Shown here piece by piece: positions 15,667 through 24,426 of a DNA stretch of 33,188 nt. The stretch is taken from assembly GCA_035276085.1 (NCBI GenBank), contig DATELY010000270.1:1-33188 (forward strand), written 5' to 3'. The translations under genes and the position numbers were made by a program. Below the pieces are notes generated by a model, which worked only from the letters and a program-made list of their open reading frames with translations, searched no databases and was not told the origin of the DNA. Each line of letters opens with the position of its first letter. Position 1 is the first letter of the stretch. This stretch comes from DATELY01 sp035276085 (lineage in GTDB: Bacteria > Pseudomonadota > Gammaproteobacteria > Steroidobacterales > Steroidobacteraceae).

Positions 15667-18219
15667 ATGCTTTCACAAAACCGCTTCCTATTGGTCTGTA
15701 TGTCGACCGCCGCGTATGTCGTCGCGGTGCCCGTCGTGCTTGCGCAGCAAACAACTGCATCCGGAGCGGCGGCCACAGGCCTCGAAGAAATTATCGTGAC
15801 CGCCCAGAAACGGGCAGAGTCAATCAACGACGTCGGCCTGACGATCCAGGCGGCTCCGGTCGACGTGCTGGAGGACCGCGGCATCCAAGGGCCATCGGAC
15901 CTCGGCAAGCTGGTGTCAGGATTCACGTATACCGAATCGATCTACTCGACCCCGGTGTACACGTTGCGGGGTATCGGTCTGTACGACGCCACGTTCGGCG
16001 CGCTGTCGCCAGTTCCCGTGTACACCGACCAGGTGCCGCGCAACTTCCCAATCATGTCGTCCGCTCTTGATCTCGATCTCGAGCGTATCGAGGTCCTGAA
16101 AGGGCCGCAGGGCACCTTGTTCGGCCAGAGCTCCACCGGCGGTGCGGTGAACTACGTCACTGCGAAACCCACCGAATCATTTGAATCAGGCTTCGACGTC
16201 TCGGCAGCACGCTTCGGTCGTTACGAGGGCAGCGCCTACCTGAGCGGTCCGCTGACAGACACGTTGCGCGGTCGCGTGGCGGTCGGTTTTGCGGAAGGTG
16301 GGGCATGGCAGAAGTCTATCTCGCGCTCGGGCGACGAGAACGGCGACATGCACAAGCTCGCGGGGCGCGTGACGGTCGACTGGCAGCCCGTCGACCAACT
16401 CAGGGTCGAAGGCAGTGCAACGCTGGCCACCGACAAGTCCGAACCCCAGGCGCCGCAGTACGTTGGCACTGTTTTCAACGTGTACAGCGACCAAGCACTG
16501 GCAGCAGCGAACGCCAATCCCGCAACCGCCAATCCCTACGGGCGCGTCGACAATGCGCTGTACGCCGGACTCACGACTCCCGGTTCGCCCAATTTCGACG
16601 GGACTTTCCTGAGTCGTCAGGCGATCTTGGTTTCGCGCATGAACTCCGGTGATCCCCGCTGGGCGCCCGGCGCGCAAGCGATCCTGGGAACCAGGACGAA
16701 GGACAACGATGCTCGCGCCGCCGAATGGACCCCTGGTCTGCTGGGCAAAGCGGACAACAAATACTACCAAGGCACGCTGCGCGCAGATTATGAGCTGAAC
16801 GACAGCGTCACGCTGACCTCTGTGAGCGCCTATGCAAAGCAGGACCTCGACTATGCGCAGGACCTTGATGCCACGACAGCCGCAGCGGTCGATGTGCCAC
16901 TGTTCGGCACGGTTAAGGCACTCAACCAGGAATTGCGGCTCTCGGGTCAACACGCCGCAGTCAACTGGATCGTCGGCGTGACATACGACAACTTGAAATC
17001 GGAGCAGTCGAACTTCTATTACCTGTCTGACTACTCAGGGAACGAGCCGATTCCCGGGACCGTGATCAGTCTGACGCTGAACGAGTTCACCTCCAAACTA
17101 GAGACGATGGCCGGCTTCGGCAACGTCGAGTTCAATGTCACCGATGGCCTGAAGCTGGTGGCGGGTGTGCGTTATACGAAGGATGATCAGAAGGCTTCAT
17201 ATTGCTACAACGACCCCGCGATCGACACCGCGCAGGGGACCGCAGCTACGTTCAGTGTGTTCCAGGATCTGTTCACGGGCCAGAGTCTCCCGCCGATCCA
17301 GCCTGGCCAGTGTTTCCCGCTCGGCGACGGCCTCGGCGGCACTACGTTCGGCCAGCCGACGCTCACACCTCTCAATCGCAAGTTGAAGCAGGACAATTAT
17401 TCGTACCGCGTCGGCGCCAACTACAAGTTCGAGGCGGGTACGCTGCTGTACGCGACGGTCAGCCAGGGCTTCAAGACCGGCCTATTCTCGGCGATCGGTG
17501 CCTCGAGCACGTCGCAATACGCGCCGGCCGTGCAGGAGAAAGTGGTGGCTTATGAGGCGGGCATCAAGCTTCCATTGGCGGACCGATCGGTCAACGTCAA
17601 CGGCGCCGTGTTCTACTACGACTACAGGGACAAACAGGTGCGTGGCCGCATCCTCGATCCGATCTACGGCCTCCTCGAGAAGATGGTCAACGTGCCGAAG
17701 TCCAGCATTTTCGGCGTGGAAGCAGAGTTGCAGATGCGCCCGATCGAAGGCCTCACGCTCAGCGCGAGCGCGACGTACCTCGACTCTGAGGTGAAGTCCT
17801 CCTTCAGCCAGACGGCCGATGGGTCGGATGTCTATAACGCCGCAGGCTACACGGGGGACTTCAAGGGCTCGGACTTGCCCTTCACGCCGGAGTTGACGGG
17901 CAACTTCGATGCCCAGTACGAGTGGGCCGTGGGCAACTACGTGACATTCATCGGTGGCAACGTGCTCTACCAGGACAGCCAGAACACGACGTTTCAGAAC
18001 GGCGTCCTGAAGGCAAGCGACTTTGAGATCGACAGCTTCACCACGCTCGATCTGCGCGCCGGTGTCGGCTCGCCGGACGGACGCTGGAAGGCAACGCTGT
18101 TCGGTCGCAACGTCACCGACGAGGTGTACACGACGTCCATTACGACCTACCTCGATACGATGTTTCGCTTCACCGGCCGTCCGGCGACGTATGGCGTCTC
18201 CTTCGAGATGAAGTTTTAG
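15667..18219 (+). CDS. TonB-dependent outer-membrane receptor
   Basis: This 850-residue receptor has a signal peptide (about residues 1-26, ending VVLAQQ). A TonB-box/plug start follows as EEIIVTAQKRAESINDVG, then plug motifs LRGIGLYDATFG and ERIEVLKGPQGTLFGQSSTGGAVNYVT, and a long beta-barrel with aromatic turns. The C-terminus ends in Phe (VSFEMKF), as needed for BAM recognition. It imports a bulky substrate across the outer membrane using proton-motive force. The 'IIVTAQKR' subtype is common in proteobacteria that degrade hydrophobic organic compounds. Its place inside an acyl-CoA catabolic cluster suggests uptake of that pathway's growth substrate rather than iron. A hairpin terminator-like structure follows it. 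Confidence 0.95.
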   Translation: MLSQNRFLLVCMSTAAYVVAVPVVLAQQTTASGAAATGLEEIIVTAQKRAESINDVGLTIQAAPVDVLEDRGIQGPSDLGKLVSGFTYTESIYSTPVYTLRGIGLYDATFGALSPVPVYTDQVPRNFPIMSSALDLDLERIEVLKGPQGTLFGQSSTGGAVNYVTAKPTESFESGFDVSAARFGRYEGSAYLSGPLTDTLRGRVAVGFAEGGAWQKSISRSGDENGDMHKLAGRVTVDWQPVDQLRVEGSATLATDKSEPQAPQYVGTVFNVYSDQALAAANANPATANPYGRVDNALYAGLTTPGSPNFDGTFLSRQAILVSRMNSGDPRWAPGAQAILGTRTKDNDARAAEWTPGLLGKADNKYYQGTLRADYELNDSVTLTSVSAYAKQDLDYAQDLDATTAAAVDVPLFGTVKALNQELRLSGQHAAVNWIVGVTYDNLKSEQSNFYYLSDYSGNEPIPGTVISLTLNEFTSKLETMAGFGNVEFNVTDGLKLVAGVRYTKDDQKASYCYNDPAIDTAQGTAATFSVFQDLFTGQSLPPIQPGQCFPLGDGLGGTTFGQPTLTPLNRKLKQDNYSYRVGANYKFEAGTLLYATVSQGFKTGLFSAIGASSTSQYAPAVQEKVVAYEAGIKLPLADRSVNVNGAVFYYDYRDKQVRGRILDPIYGLLEKMVNVPKSSIFGVEAELQMRPIEGLTLSASATYLDSEVKSSFSQTADGSDVYNAAGYTGDFKGSDLPFTPELTGNFDAQYEWAVGNYVTFIGGNVLYQDSQNTTFQNGVLKASDFEIDSFTTLDLRAGVGSPDGRWKATLFGRNVTDEVYTTSITTYLDTMFRFTGRPATYGVSFEMKF

Positions 18220-18237
18220 TTTCCAACCGGCGTCGCG

Positions 18238-18270
18238 TGGTCGGGCTCGAAAAGACTGCGAGCCTGACCA
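18238..18270 (+). terminator. Hairpin behind the TonB receptor gene
   Basis: TGGTCGGGCTCG (18238-18249) pairs with CGAGCCTGACCA (18259-18270), 12 bp with one G-U pair and a 9-nt loop (AAAAGACTG), followed by only TTT. It lies 19 nt after the receptor stop and 65 nt before the next gene. It is probably a leaky intrinsic terminator or an mRNA-end stabiliser between the uptake genes and the enzyme genes. Confidence 0.5.
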
Positions 18271-18334
18271 TTTCGCGCCACACCGGCTCGTCACCGCGTT
18301 CGGGTGCCGCGATCGGCCAAGGGATACGTCGTAC

Positions 18335-19456
18335 ATGAAGAGCAACCGTGTCGCGGTTCTAGCGTCCGCGCAGACAGAGCTCCGGTCCAACTGGAGCAGC
18401 GCGCAGCACATCGACCTGATTTCGGCCGTCGTCTCGAACGTGTTCAAGGGCACTGGTTTGACTCTTGACGACGTGGACTTCGTGGTCGATTCCGGCAGCG
18501 ATGTGCTCGATGGGCGAAGCATCTCGAATTGCGGGTTCCTTGGCGCCATGGGAGCGCATCACAAAGAAGAATCCCGCGTGGAGGAGGACGGACTCTGGGC
18601 TGCTCTCTACGGAGCGACGAAGATTGCCGCCGGCGCAGCCAATGTCGGGCTGATCATTGCTTACAGCAAGCCGTCCGAATCGGACGTCAACGTGTTCTAT
18701 TCGAGTCAGATCGAACCGTTCTATCAACGGCCCGTCGGTTTCGATCACCTGGCCGCGAGTGGCATCCAGGCACAGCGATACATTTCACGCCATCGCGTGG
18801 GACCGGCGGATCTGGCGAGTCTTGCCGTGCGCCGTTGGTCCGATGCGGCTGGTATCGGCCGAGTCGAAGTGCAGCAGGTCCCGACGGCACAGGACGTACT
18901 GACCGCTGCTAACGCGGCCGCTCCGCTGACACGCCTGATGATGTCGCGTCCTGTCGACGGTGCCGTCGCGGTGCTGCTTGCAAACGAGGAAGTTGCGCGG
19001 CGCACGACGCGTGTGCCGGCGTTCGTCACGGGCATGGGCACGGCGATCGATCGCCATTCATTTGCGTCGCGAGCGGCGGATCGGCTCGAGGCCTGCGAGG
19101 CTGCGGCGAAAGCTGCATACAAGCGGGCGGGGTGGTCCCGGCCCGCACCGTCGCTGGCGGAATTCAGTGCTTCATCGGTCGTGACCGAGCTGATGGTCCT
19201 CGAGTCGCTAGGGCTGGCGCCCACGGGCAGAGGCCTTGCCTACTGCATGGATTCCAGCACCACTGTTGTCAATCGTTCGGGTGGTGCACTACCTGCCGAT
19301 CCGATCATGGCGACGGGCCTGGTCCGCCTCAGCGAGGCTGCGCGGCAGCTCTCGTATCCCGAGTCCTACGGCATCGAGGCCGGCAAAACGGCGATCGTCC
19401 ATGGCGCCGGTGGCGTCGGCCTGCAACAGCACTGCGTTTTCACTTTAGAGGTCTGA
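18335..19456 (+). CDS. Thiolase-fold protein lacking the catalytic cysteine (Ltp-like)
   Basis: This 373-residue protein follows the SCP2-thiolase/Ltp plan: an N-terminal VAVLASAQTELR strand, IAAGAANVGLIIAYSKPSES, DGAVAVLLANEEVA, and a C-terminal VNRSGGALPADPIMATGLVR. At the position of the nucleophilic cysteine (normally in a N-x-C-x-S/T-G block) it reads SRVEEDGLWAALYGATKIAAG, with no Cys. The usual GHP catalytic histidine block reads ADP. It is therefore unlikely to be a classical degradative thiolase. It sits 3 nt before a second Cys-less thiolase-fold gene, and a DUF35 gene comes next. In known systems such proteins form complexes acting as retro-aldolases or scaffolds (Ltp2-ChsH2, archaeal thiolase-DUF35). 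This subunit, being the more degenerate, may be structural; that is inference. Confidence 0.82.
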   Translation: MKSNRVAVLASAQTELRSNWSSAQHIDLISAVVSNVFKGTGLTLDDVDFVVDSGSDVLDGRSISNCGFLGAMGAHHKEESRVEEDGLWAALYGATKIAAGAANVGLIIAYSKPSESDVNVFYSSQIEPFYQRPVGFDHLAASGIQAQRYISRHRVGPADLASLAVRRWSDAAGIGRVEVQQVPTAQDVLTAANAAAPLTRLMMSRPVDGAVAVLLANEEVARRTTRVPAFVTGMGTAIDRHSFASRAADRLEACEAAAKAAYKRAGWSRPAPSLAEFSASSVVTELMVLESLGLAPTGRGLAYCMDSSTTVVNRSGGALPADPIMATGLVRLSEAARQLSYPESYGIEAGKTAIVHGAGGVGLQQHCVFTLEV

Positions 19457-19459
19457 TTC

Positions 19460-20611
19460 ATGGGACGTCACGTTGGAATAGTCGGCGTCGGTCAGACTCA
19501 CCATTCACGGCGGCGCACCGACGTCAGCCAGGCCGGGCTCGTGCGCGAGGCGGTGGATCGCACGCTGGCGGATGCGAAACTCACCATGGAAGACATCGAC
19601 TCCGTGGTCGTTGCGACCGGGCCGGTGCTCTTCGCGGCTGTGAACCAGCCGGAAAAATGGGTCGTGGATGCGATCGGTGCAACCATGAAGCCTCTCGTGC
19701 GAATCACCAGCGGCGGCGGCACAGGCCTCGCCGGCGCTTTGTCCGCTTATTACCAAATCGCCGGCGGGTTTGCGGACCGTGTGCTCGTCGTGGCGTACGA
19801 CAAGCTCTCCGAAGGCGCGCTGCAATACTCCATTTCGACCCTGTACGACCCGTTCTGGGGCCGCGAATTCGCGGTCGGCATCATGGGTTTTTCTGCCGCC
19901 TACTGGCGTGCTCGCATGGACGTGCTCGGTCACACGGAAGAGGCGGCCGCGATGGTGGCGGTCAAGAATCGCCGTAATGCGATGAACAATCCTTACGCGC
20001 ACGTCAAGAAGGAGGTCACCGTCGAGGACGTGATGAACTCCAAGCCGCTCGCGTGGCCGATCAAGACTTTGGACGTCCCGCCGATTTCCGACGGCGCCGC
20101 GGCAGTCGTGCTTTCCTGCGAGGAACTCGCTGCGAAGTCGACTGATCGCCCGGCGTGGATTCACGGTATGGGCTACTTCTGCGAGGCGGACAACGCGCCG
20201 GCACGCTCGATGCTCGTTTCCGAGCCGCTCGCGCTTGCGGCTCGTCGTGTCTATCGCGCTGCTGGAATCACCAACCCGCGCCGCCAGTTCGACGTCGTGG
20301 AAGTGCAGGAGCCGTACACGTGCTTCGAACTGAGCTACTACGAGAGCCTCGGTCTGTGTATGCCGGGCGAAGCGGCCGAGCTGATCCGCTCCGGCGCAAC
20401 GCAAATTGACGGCGACATCCCCGTCAATCCTTCCGGAGGGTGTACAGGCGCCAACCCGATCGGCGCAGCTGCGCTCATTCGGCTGATCGAGGCAGCGAGC
20501 CAGGTGATGGGCAAGGCTGCCGGCAACCAGATTCCCAACGCAAAGCTGGCGCTTGCGCAGGCGGGCGGCGGCTGGGCGAACCTGCGCGGCGTCGCCGTGC
20601 TTGGCGCCTGA
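19460..20611 (+). CDS. Thiolase-fold protein lacking catalytic cysteine (Ltp4/Ltp3-like, candidate retro-aldolase subunit)
   Basis: This 383-residue SCP2-thiolase/Ltp-family protein starts GRHVGIVGVGQTHHSRR. At residues 81-92 it reads RITSGGGTGLAG where thiolases have the nucleophilic Cys, so Gly86 replaces Cys. The mid-protein His-x-x-F block is EPYTCFELSYYESLG, and the GHP block is GANPIGA with Asn for His. So all three classical catalytic positions differ. The pattern SGG/NPSGG...NPIGA with QVMGKAAGNQIPNA matches what I recall of mycobacterial Ltp3/Ltp4. Relatives paired with DUF35 proteins cleave beta-hydroxyacyl-CoA thioesters by retro-aldol chemistry in steroid side-chain degradation. 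Here it is coupled to its paralogue upstream and to the tandem DUF35 gene 13 nt downstream, suggesting a three-protein complex. The substrate is unknown. Confidence 0.86.
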   Translation: MGRHVGIVGVGQTHHSRRRTDVSQAGLVREAVDRTLADAKLTMEDIDSVVVATGPVLFAAVNQPEKWVVDAIGATMKPLVRITSGGGTGLAGALSAYYQIAGGFADRVLVVAYDKLSEGALQYSISTLYDPFWGREFAVGIMGFSAAYWRARMDVLGHTEEAAAMVAVKNRRNAMNNPYAHVKKEVTVEDVMNSKPLAWPIKTLDVPPISDGAAAVVLSCEELAAKSTDRPAWIHGMGYFCEADNAPARSMLVSEPLALAARRVYRAAGITNPRRQFDVVEVQEPYTCFELSYYESLGLCMPGEAAELIRSGATQIDGDIPVNPSGGCTGANPIGAAALIRLIEAASQVMGKAAGNQIPNAKLALAQAGGGWANLRGVAVLGA

Positions 20612-20624
20612 CGGAGACATTCCA

Positions 20625-21560
20625 ATGCTCGCTGTTCCCGACACATTCCCGATCGACCTGCCGCCGTTCAAGAGCGTTCTGTCGATGCCCTACACGCTCA
20701 CTCCGGGCCGCGCCGCGGGCACGTTCCTCGCGGAAATCGGCAAGCGGCGCATCGTCGGCGCGAGATTTCCCCGCAGCGGCACCGTCGTCGTTCCAGCTCA
20801 GGACTTCTGTCCGTTCAGCAGCGAATCCGACCCAGAACTCGTCGAGGCGCCCGGTACCGGCACGCTCACCGCGTTCACTCGGACAGCGAGTGGGCTGATT
20901 GCTCTGATCCGCATCGATGGATCCGACGTGGACATGGTTCACCGCGTCGTCGGTGCCACACTCGAAGAGCTGAAGGTCGGCCTGCGCGTAGAAGCAGTCT
21001 GGTCGGATGACGGCGCTGAAGGTGTGCTTGCTATTGCGGGGTTTCGTCCAGCACCACACGCACCGATTGGCATGATTCGGCCGCTTGAAGGGACAGGCAA
21101 ACCAGTCGAAGTCGTACCGTACAAGCTCGATCTGCACTACGAACACGCGTTCGGTCCCTACTACGGGCGGCTGTTCGACGAGATCAAGCACAACCGCCGC
21201 ATCATGGGCGTGCGCACGCCCGATGGTGAAGGTGCGATGCTCCCGCCGCGTGAGATCTGCGATATCACCCACAAGCCGACAGGGACTTGGGTGGAGATCA
21301 AGCAGACCGGGACGGTGCGTGCGATGTCCATCATTTATTTGGAGTTCATCGGACAGAAGCAGCCGCCTCCGTACATCTACGCGGAGATCATGCTCGACGG
21401 CGCGTCCACGCGTCTCATTCACAATGTGGCAGGCGTAGACATGAGTCGCGCGAAGGCGCTGGTGAAGCCCGGCACGAGAGTGCGCGCTGTGTGGCGTGAA
21501 CAGCGCACGGGTGCACTGGACGACATTTCTCACTTCGAGCTCATTCCTGACGGAGAGTAG
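20625..21560 (+). CDS. Tandem DUF35/OB-fold protein, partner of the thiolase-fold pair
   Basis: This 311-residue protein appears to be two DUF35-like units. The first covers about residues 20-140 (RRIVGARFPRSGTVVVPAQDFCPF, then GTGTLTAFTRTASG) and the second about 165-305 (NRRIMGVRTPDGEGAMLPPREICD, then WVEIKQTGTVRAMSII). Ordinary DUF35 proteins have a rubredoxin-like zinc ribbon (Cys-x2-Cys ... Pro-x-x-x-Cys-x2-Cys) before the OB fold. Here the first Cys pair is missing in both units and only one cysteine is left in each PxxxxC position, so zinc binding is improbable. DUF35 partners position acyl-CoA for thiolase-fold enzymes. ATG 20625 is chosen because GGAG at 20613-20616 lies 8 nt upstream. 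From memory, mycobacterial Rv3521 next to ltp3/ltp4 has a similar length. Confidence 0.78.
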   Translation: MLAVPDTFPIDLPPFKSVLSMPYTLTPGRAAGTFLAEIGKRRIVGARFPRSGTVVVPAQDFCPFSSESDPELVEAPGTGTLTAFTRTASGLIALIRIDGSDVDMVHRVVGATLEELKVGLRVEAVWSDDGAEGVLAIAGFRPAPHAPIGMIRPLEGTGKPVEVVPYKLDLHYEHAFGPYYGRLFDEIKHNRRIMGVRTPDGEGAMLPPREICDITHKPTGTWVEIKQTGTVRAMSIIYLEFIGQKQPPPYIYAEIMLDGASTRLIHNVAGVDMSRAKALVKPGTRVRAVWREQRTGALDDISHFELIPDGE

Positions 21561-21583
21561 CGCCGCCCGCGGCCACGCCCAGC

Positions 21584-22405
21584 ATGTTCGCGATCCATTC
21601 ACTACGCCTCGGCGAGCTCTACCTGCCTCACGGCGGGTCAGTCATGCGCGATCCCGTCCATTGCTGGCTCGTCACCGATGGCCAGACGCACGTGCTGGTC
21701 GACAGCGGCATGCCCGCCATCGATGAGGTGCGGCGCACGCTGAAAGTTGACGGCTATGGCGGCGGCCACGAAGCGCTGCGTAGCACACTTGCCGAGCACA
21801 GCCTCACGCCAGCCGATGTCCAGTACGTGATCTCGACGCACCTGCACTTCGATCACGGTGCCAACCTCGACTTGTTCCCGAACGCCTGTGTGGTCCTGCA
21901 ACGTGAGGAGCTCTTTCACGCGATTGATCCAGTCCCCACGCAACGTATCTATTACAGGCGGGAGATGATCGGCGAGTTGATCAAGCGCAAACGCCCTTCG
22001 CAACTGCGGTTGATCGACGGTGATCTGGAGTTCATGGATGGGCTGCTGCTGCTGAAGCTGCCGTCACACACACCCGGCATGCAGGTACCCATCGTCACGA
22101 CGGAGAAGGGCAAGGCGGCGCTCGTTTCGGATCTGGGAGACCACTACCGATATTGGTTCCCTGCAGATACGAGAGCCACGGACAAACCGATGCGCTTCAT
22201 CGCCGACACGTTCCTGCCGAGCCCGATCCGCAGCGCCGGTGAGCGCGAGTACTTAGCGGCAATGCAACGTGTGGTCGATCATTCCGACATTGTCGTGCCG
22301 GCACACGACTTCCGAATTCCGGTGCACATGCCGCAGGAGTGGTTCGCCATTCCGGAATCCACGAGCGGTGACCTCGCACACCAACCACCACCGGATAGGA
22401 AATAG
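21584..22405 (+). CDS. Metallo-beta-lactamase-fold hydrolase (lactonase/thioesterase-like)
   Basis: This 273-residue MBL-fold protein carries the zinc motif THLHFDHG (HxHxDH), further ligand candidates LPSHTPG and VSDLGDH, and the late PAHDF histidine that completes a dinuclear site. Overall layout (HGGSVMRDPVHCWLVTDG, then VLVDSGM) is like the AHL-lactonase/quorum-quenching and related lactonase group. In this cluster it could open a lactone or hydrolyse a CoA thioester generated by the pathway. The motif fixes the fold and metal site but not the substrate. ATG 21584 is 23 nt after the DUF35 gene. No signal peptide is visible, so it is cytoplasmic. Confidence 0.88.
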   Translation: MFAIHSLRLGELYLPHGGSVMRDPVHCWLVTDGQTHVLVDSGMPAIDEVRRTLKVDGYGGGHEALRSTLAEHSLTPADVQYVISTHLHFDHGANLDLFPNACVVLQREELFHAIDPVPTQRIYYRREMIGELIKRKRPSQLRLIDGDLEFMDGLLLLKLPSHTPGMQVPIVTTEKGKAALVSDLGDHYRYWFPADTRATDKPMRFIADTFLPSPIRSAGEREYLAAMQRVVDHSDIVVPAHDFRIPVHMPQEWFAIPESTSGDLAHQPPPDRK

Positions 22406-22437
22406 GCACAGCGCGCTCGTGGAATAGAGGGGGCATC

Positions 22438-23229
22438 TTGAACTTCGAAACCATTCTTTACGATCTTGCCGACGGTGTGGCAACGATCACGTTGAACCGC
22501 CCTGACGCTCTGAACGCGACCAACGACCCGTTGTATCGTGAGCTGTCTCACCTGCTCCGAGAGATCGAAAAGAACGACGACGTTGGTTGCGTTGTCATCA
22601 CCGGGGCTGGACGAGGCTTTTGTGCGGGGGCCGACGTGAAGTCGATGAACCCCGACATGCCGACCCTGGCGCGGCGCAAGCGCCACCGCTGGATTCTGGC
22701 CGATGTGCTCAAGCCGCTCGTCGAACTCGAGAAACCAGTGATAGCCGCGGTGAATGGTCACGCAGTCGGCGCGGGCTTCAATATCGCGCTGGCGGCCGAC
22801 ATCCTCATTGCCAGCGAGTCGGCCGTGTTCAGCCAGATCTTCACGAAGCTTGCGCTGGTGCCCGATCTCGGTGGCCTCTACCTTCTCACTCGCGTCGTGG
22901 GGCTCAACAAGGCGAAGGAACTGTGCTTCACGGCCAAGAAGATCTCTGCCGTCGAAGCGCATGCACTCGGCATCGTCAATCATGTCGTCGCGCCGGACCA
23001 GCTCATGGTTGAGGCACTACGGATGGGACGGGAGATTGCGGCGGGTCCTGCCACGTCGTTGGCAATGATCAAGTCTCTCTTGAACAAATCGTCGACGTCG
23101 ACGCTTGACCAAATGCTGGAGTATGAGAGCTATGCGCAGACCGTCGCGTACCTGACTCCCGAACACAAGGAAGGTGTGGCCGCCTTTCGAGAGAAGCGCG
23201 CGCCGCGCTTTCGCGGCCAACGGGACTGA
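22438..23229 (+). CDS. Enoyl-CoA hydratase/isomerase family protein (crotonase fold)
   Basis: This 263-residue crotonase starts DLADGVATITLNRPDALNA. The first oxyanion loop is CVVITGAGRGFCAGADVKSM and the second is NGHAVGAGFNIALAADI. The position of the second catalytic acid reads LALVPDLGGLYLL, so an Asp sits in the VPDxGG motif. This is the PaaG-like arrangement rather than the two-Glu hydratase. It could hydrate an enoyl-CoA or shift a double bond. It starts at TTG 22438 with a GAGGGGG ribosome site just upstream, so translation may be reduced. It lies 5 nt before the first acyl-CoA dehydrogenase. Confidence 0.92.
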   Translation: MNFETILYDLADGVATITLNRPDALNATNDPLYRELSHLLREIEKNDDVGCVVITGAGRGFCAGADVKSMNPDMPTLARRKRHRWILADVLKPLVELEKPVIAAVNGHAVGAGFNIALAADILIASESAVFSQIFTKLALVPDLGGLYLLTRVVGLNKAKELCFTAKKISAVEAHALGIVNHVVAPDQLMVEALRMGREIAAGPATSLAMIKSLLNKSSTSTLDQMLEYESYAQTVAYLTPEHKEGVAAFREKRAPRFRGQRD

Positions 23230-23234
23230 CGGCG

Positions 23235-24425
23235 ATGGACTTCAGCTACAGCCCGGAGCATGAGCGATTCAGGAACGAGCTGCGGCAGTGGCTGGTCGAG
23301 AACCTTCCGGCCGGTTGGGGCGTCGACACGTTCGAGCCGAAGGACGAGGATGAGCGTGCTCGCTTCCGACTCGACTGGGAACGGAAGCTCCATTCGGGCG
23401 GCTGGATAGGGCTCAATTGGCCGCGCAAGTACGGTGGCCGCGAGGGCTCGCAGATCGAAAAAGGCATCTTCGCCGAGGAGATGGCTCGCGCTCGTGCCCC
23501 AGAGGGGCTGAACATCATCGGTCGCAATCTCGTCGGTCCAACGTTATTGCGTCACGGGACCGAAGCGCAGCGTCAGCGCTTCTTGCCCAAGATCTTGTCT
23601 GGCGAGGAAGTCTGGTGCCAGGGGTTCTCAGAGCCCAACGCAGGGTCTGACTTGGCCTCACTGCGTTGTCGCGCTGACCGCGTGGGTGATGAATTCCTCA
23701 TCAACGGACAGAAGATCTGGACCAGCTTCGCACAATATTCGCAGTGGTGCCTGCTGCTCGCCCGTACCGATCCCACCGCCACGAAGCACCGTGGAATCAG
23801 CATGCTGCTGGTTGACATGAAATCGCCGGGCGTGTCGATACGGCCGCTGAAGCAGATCTCAGGGGAGAGTGAGTTCAACGAGACATTCTTCGATGGGGTC
23901 AGAGTTCCAGTGGAGAACCTCGTCGGCGAGCTCAACGAAGGTTGGAAGATCTGCCAGACGACACTGTCCGCGGAACGCGGCCCTGACGATGCCATCGCAC
24001 GCCAGATCCGCTTCAAGCAAGAACTTGACAGCCTCCTTGCCACCGCAGCGCAGACTCGTCGCGGCAAGGCTCGAGCCATCGACGATCCCGTCGTTCGCCA
24101 GAAGCTCGCGAAGTCGATCATCGAAATTGAAATCATGCGGCTCAGCTGCCTGCGGGGCTATACCAAGATCGCGCACGGCACTGCCACGGCACCTGACGCG
24201 TCGATGCTGAAGCTGTACTGGAGCCACGCACTTCAGTCCATGTACGAGTCGGCGCTCGAGACATTGGGTCCAATGGCACCGTTCGTCGACGGCGACCCCC
24301 TGGCCGCCGCGGAGGGGCGCTACCAGTTGAGCTTTCTGCATTCGAAAGCCTTCACGATCTACTCGGGTTCATCAGAGATTCAGCGGACCATCATTGGCGA
24401 GCGCATGCTGGGCTTGCCGAAGTGA
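23235..24425 (+). CDS. Acyl-CoA dehydrogenase, FadE26/28-like subunit of a probable heteromer
   Basis: This 396-residue flavoprotein introduces a C2-C3 double bond into an acyl-CoA, passing electrons to ETF. Domain marks are WCQGFSEPNAGSDLASLR (FAD loop), KIWTSFAQYSQW, and the C-terminal IYSGSSEIQRTIIGERMLGL. The canonical catalytic Glu of medium-chain enzymes (YEGT) is Ser377 here. A glutamate at residue 247 (LSAERGPDD) lies where the alternative helix-G base is found in some family members. This pattern and the immediately following second dehydrogenase gene (1 nt gap) match the alpha2beta2 steroid/cyclic acyl-CoA dehydrogenases of actinobacteria and proteobacteria. The substrate is therefore probably a bulky or branched side-chain acyl-CoA. 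Confidence 0.93.
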   Translation: MDFSYSPEHERFRNELRQWLVENLPAGWGVDTFEPKDEDERARFRLDWERKLHSGGWIGLNWPRKYGGREGSQIEKGIFAEEMARARAPEGLNIIGRNLVGPTLLRHGTEAQRQRFLPKILSGEEVWCQGFSEPNAGSDLASLRCRADRVGDEFLINGQKIWTSFAQYSQWCLLLARTDPTATKHRGISMLLVDMKSPGVSIRPLKQISGESEFNETFFDGVRVPVENLVGELNEGWKICQTTLSAERGPDDAIARQIRFKQELDSLLATAAQTRRGKARAIDDPVVRQKLAKSIIEIEIMRLSCLRGYTKIAHGTATAPDASMLKLYWSHALQSMYESALETLGPMAPFVDGDPLAAAEGRYQLSFLHSKAFTIYSGSSEIQRTIIGERMLGLPK

Positions 24426-24426
24426 C

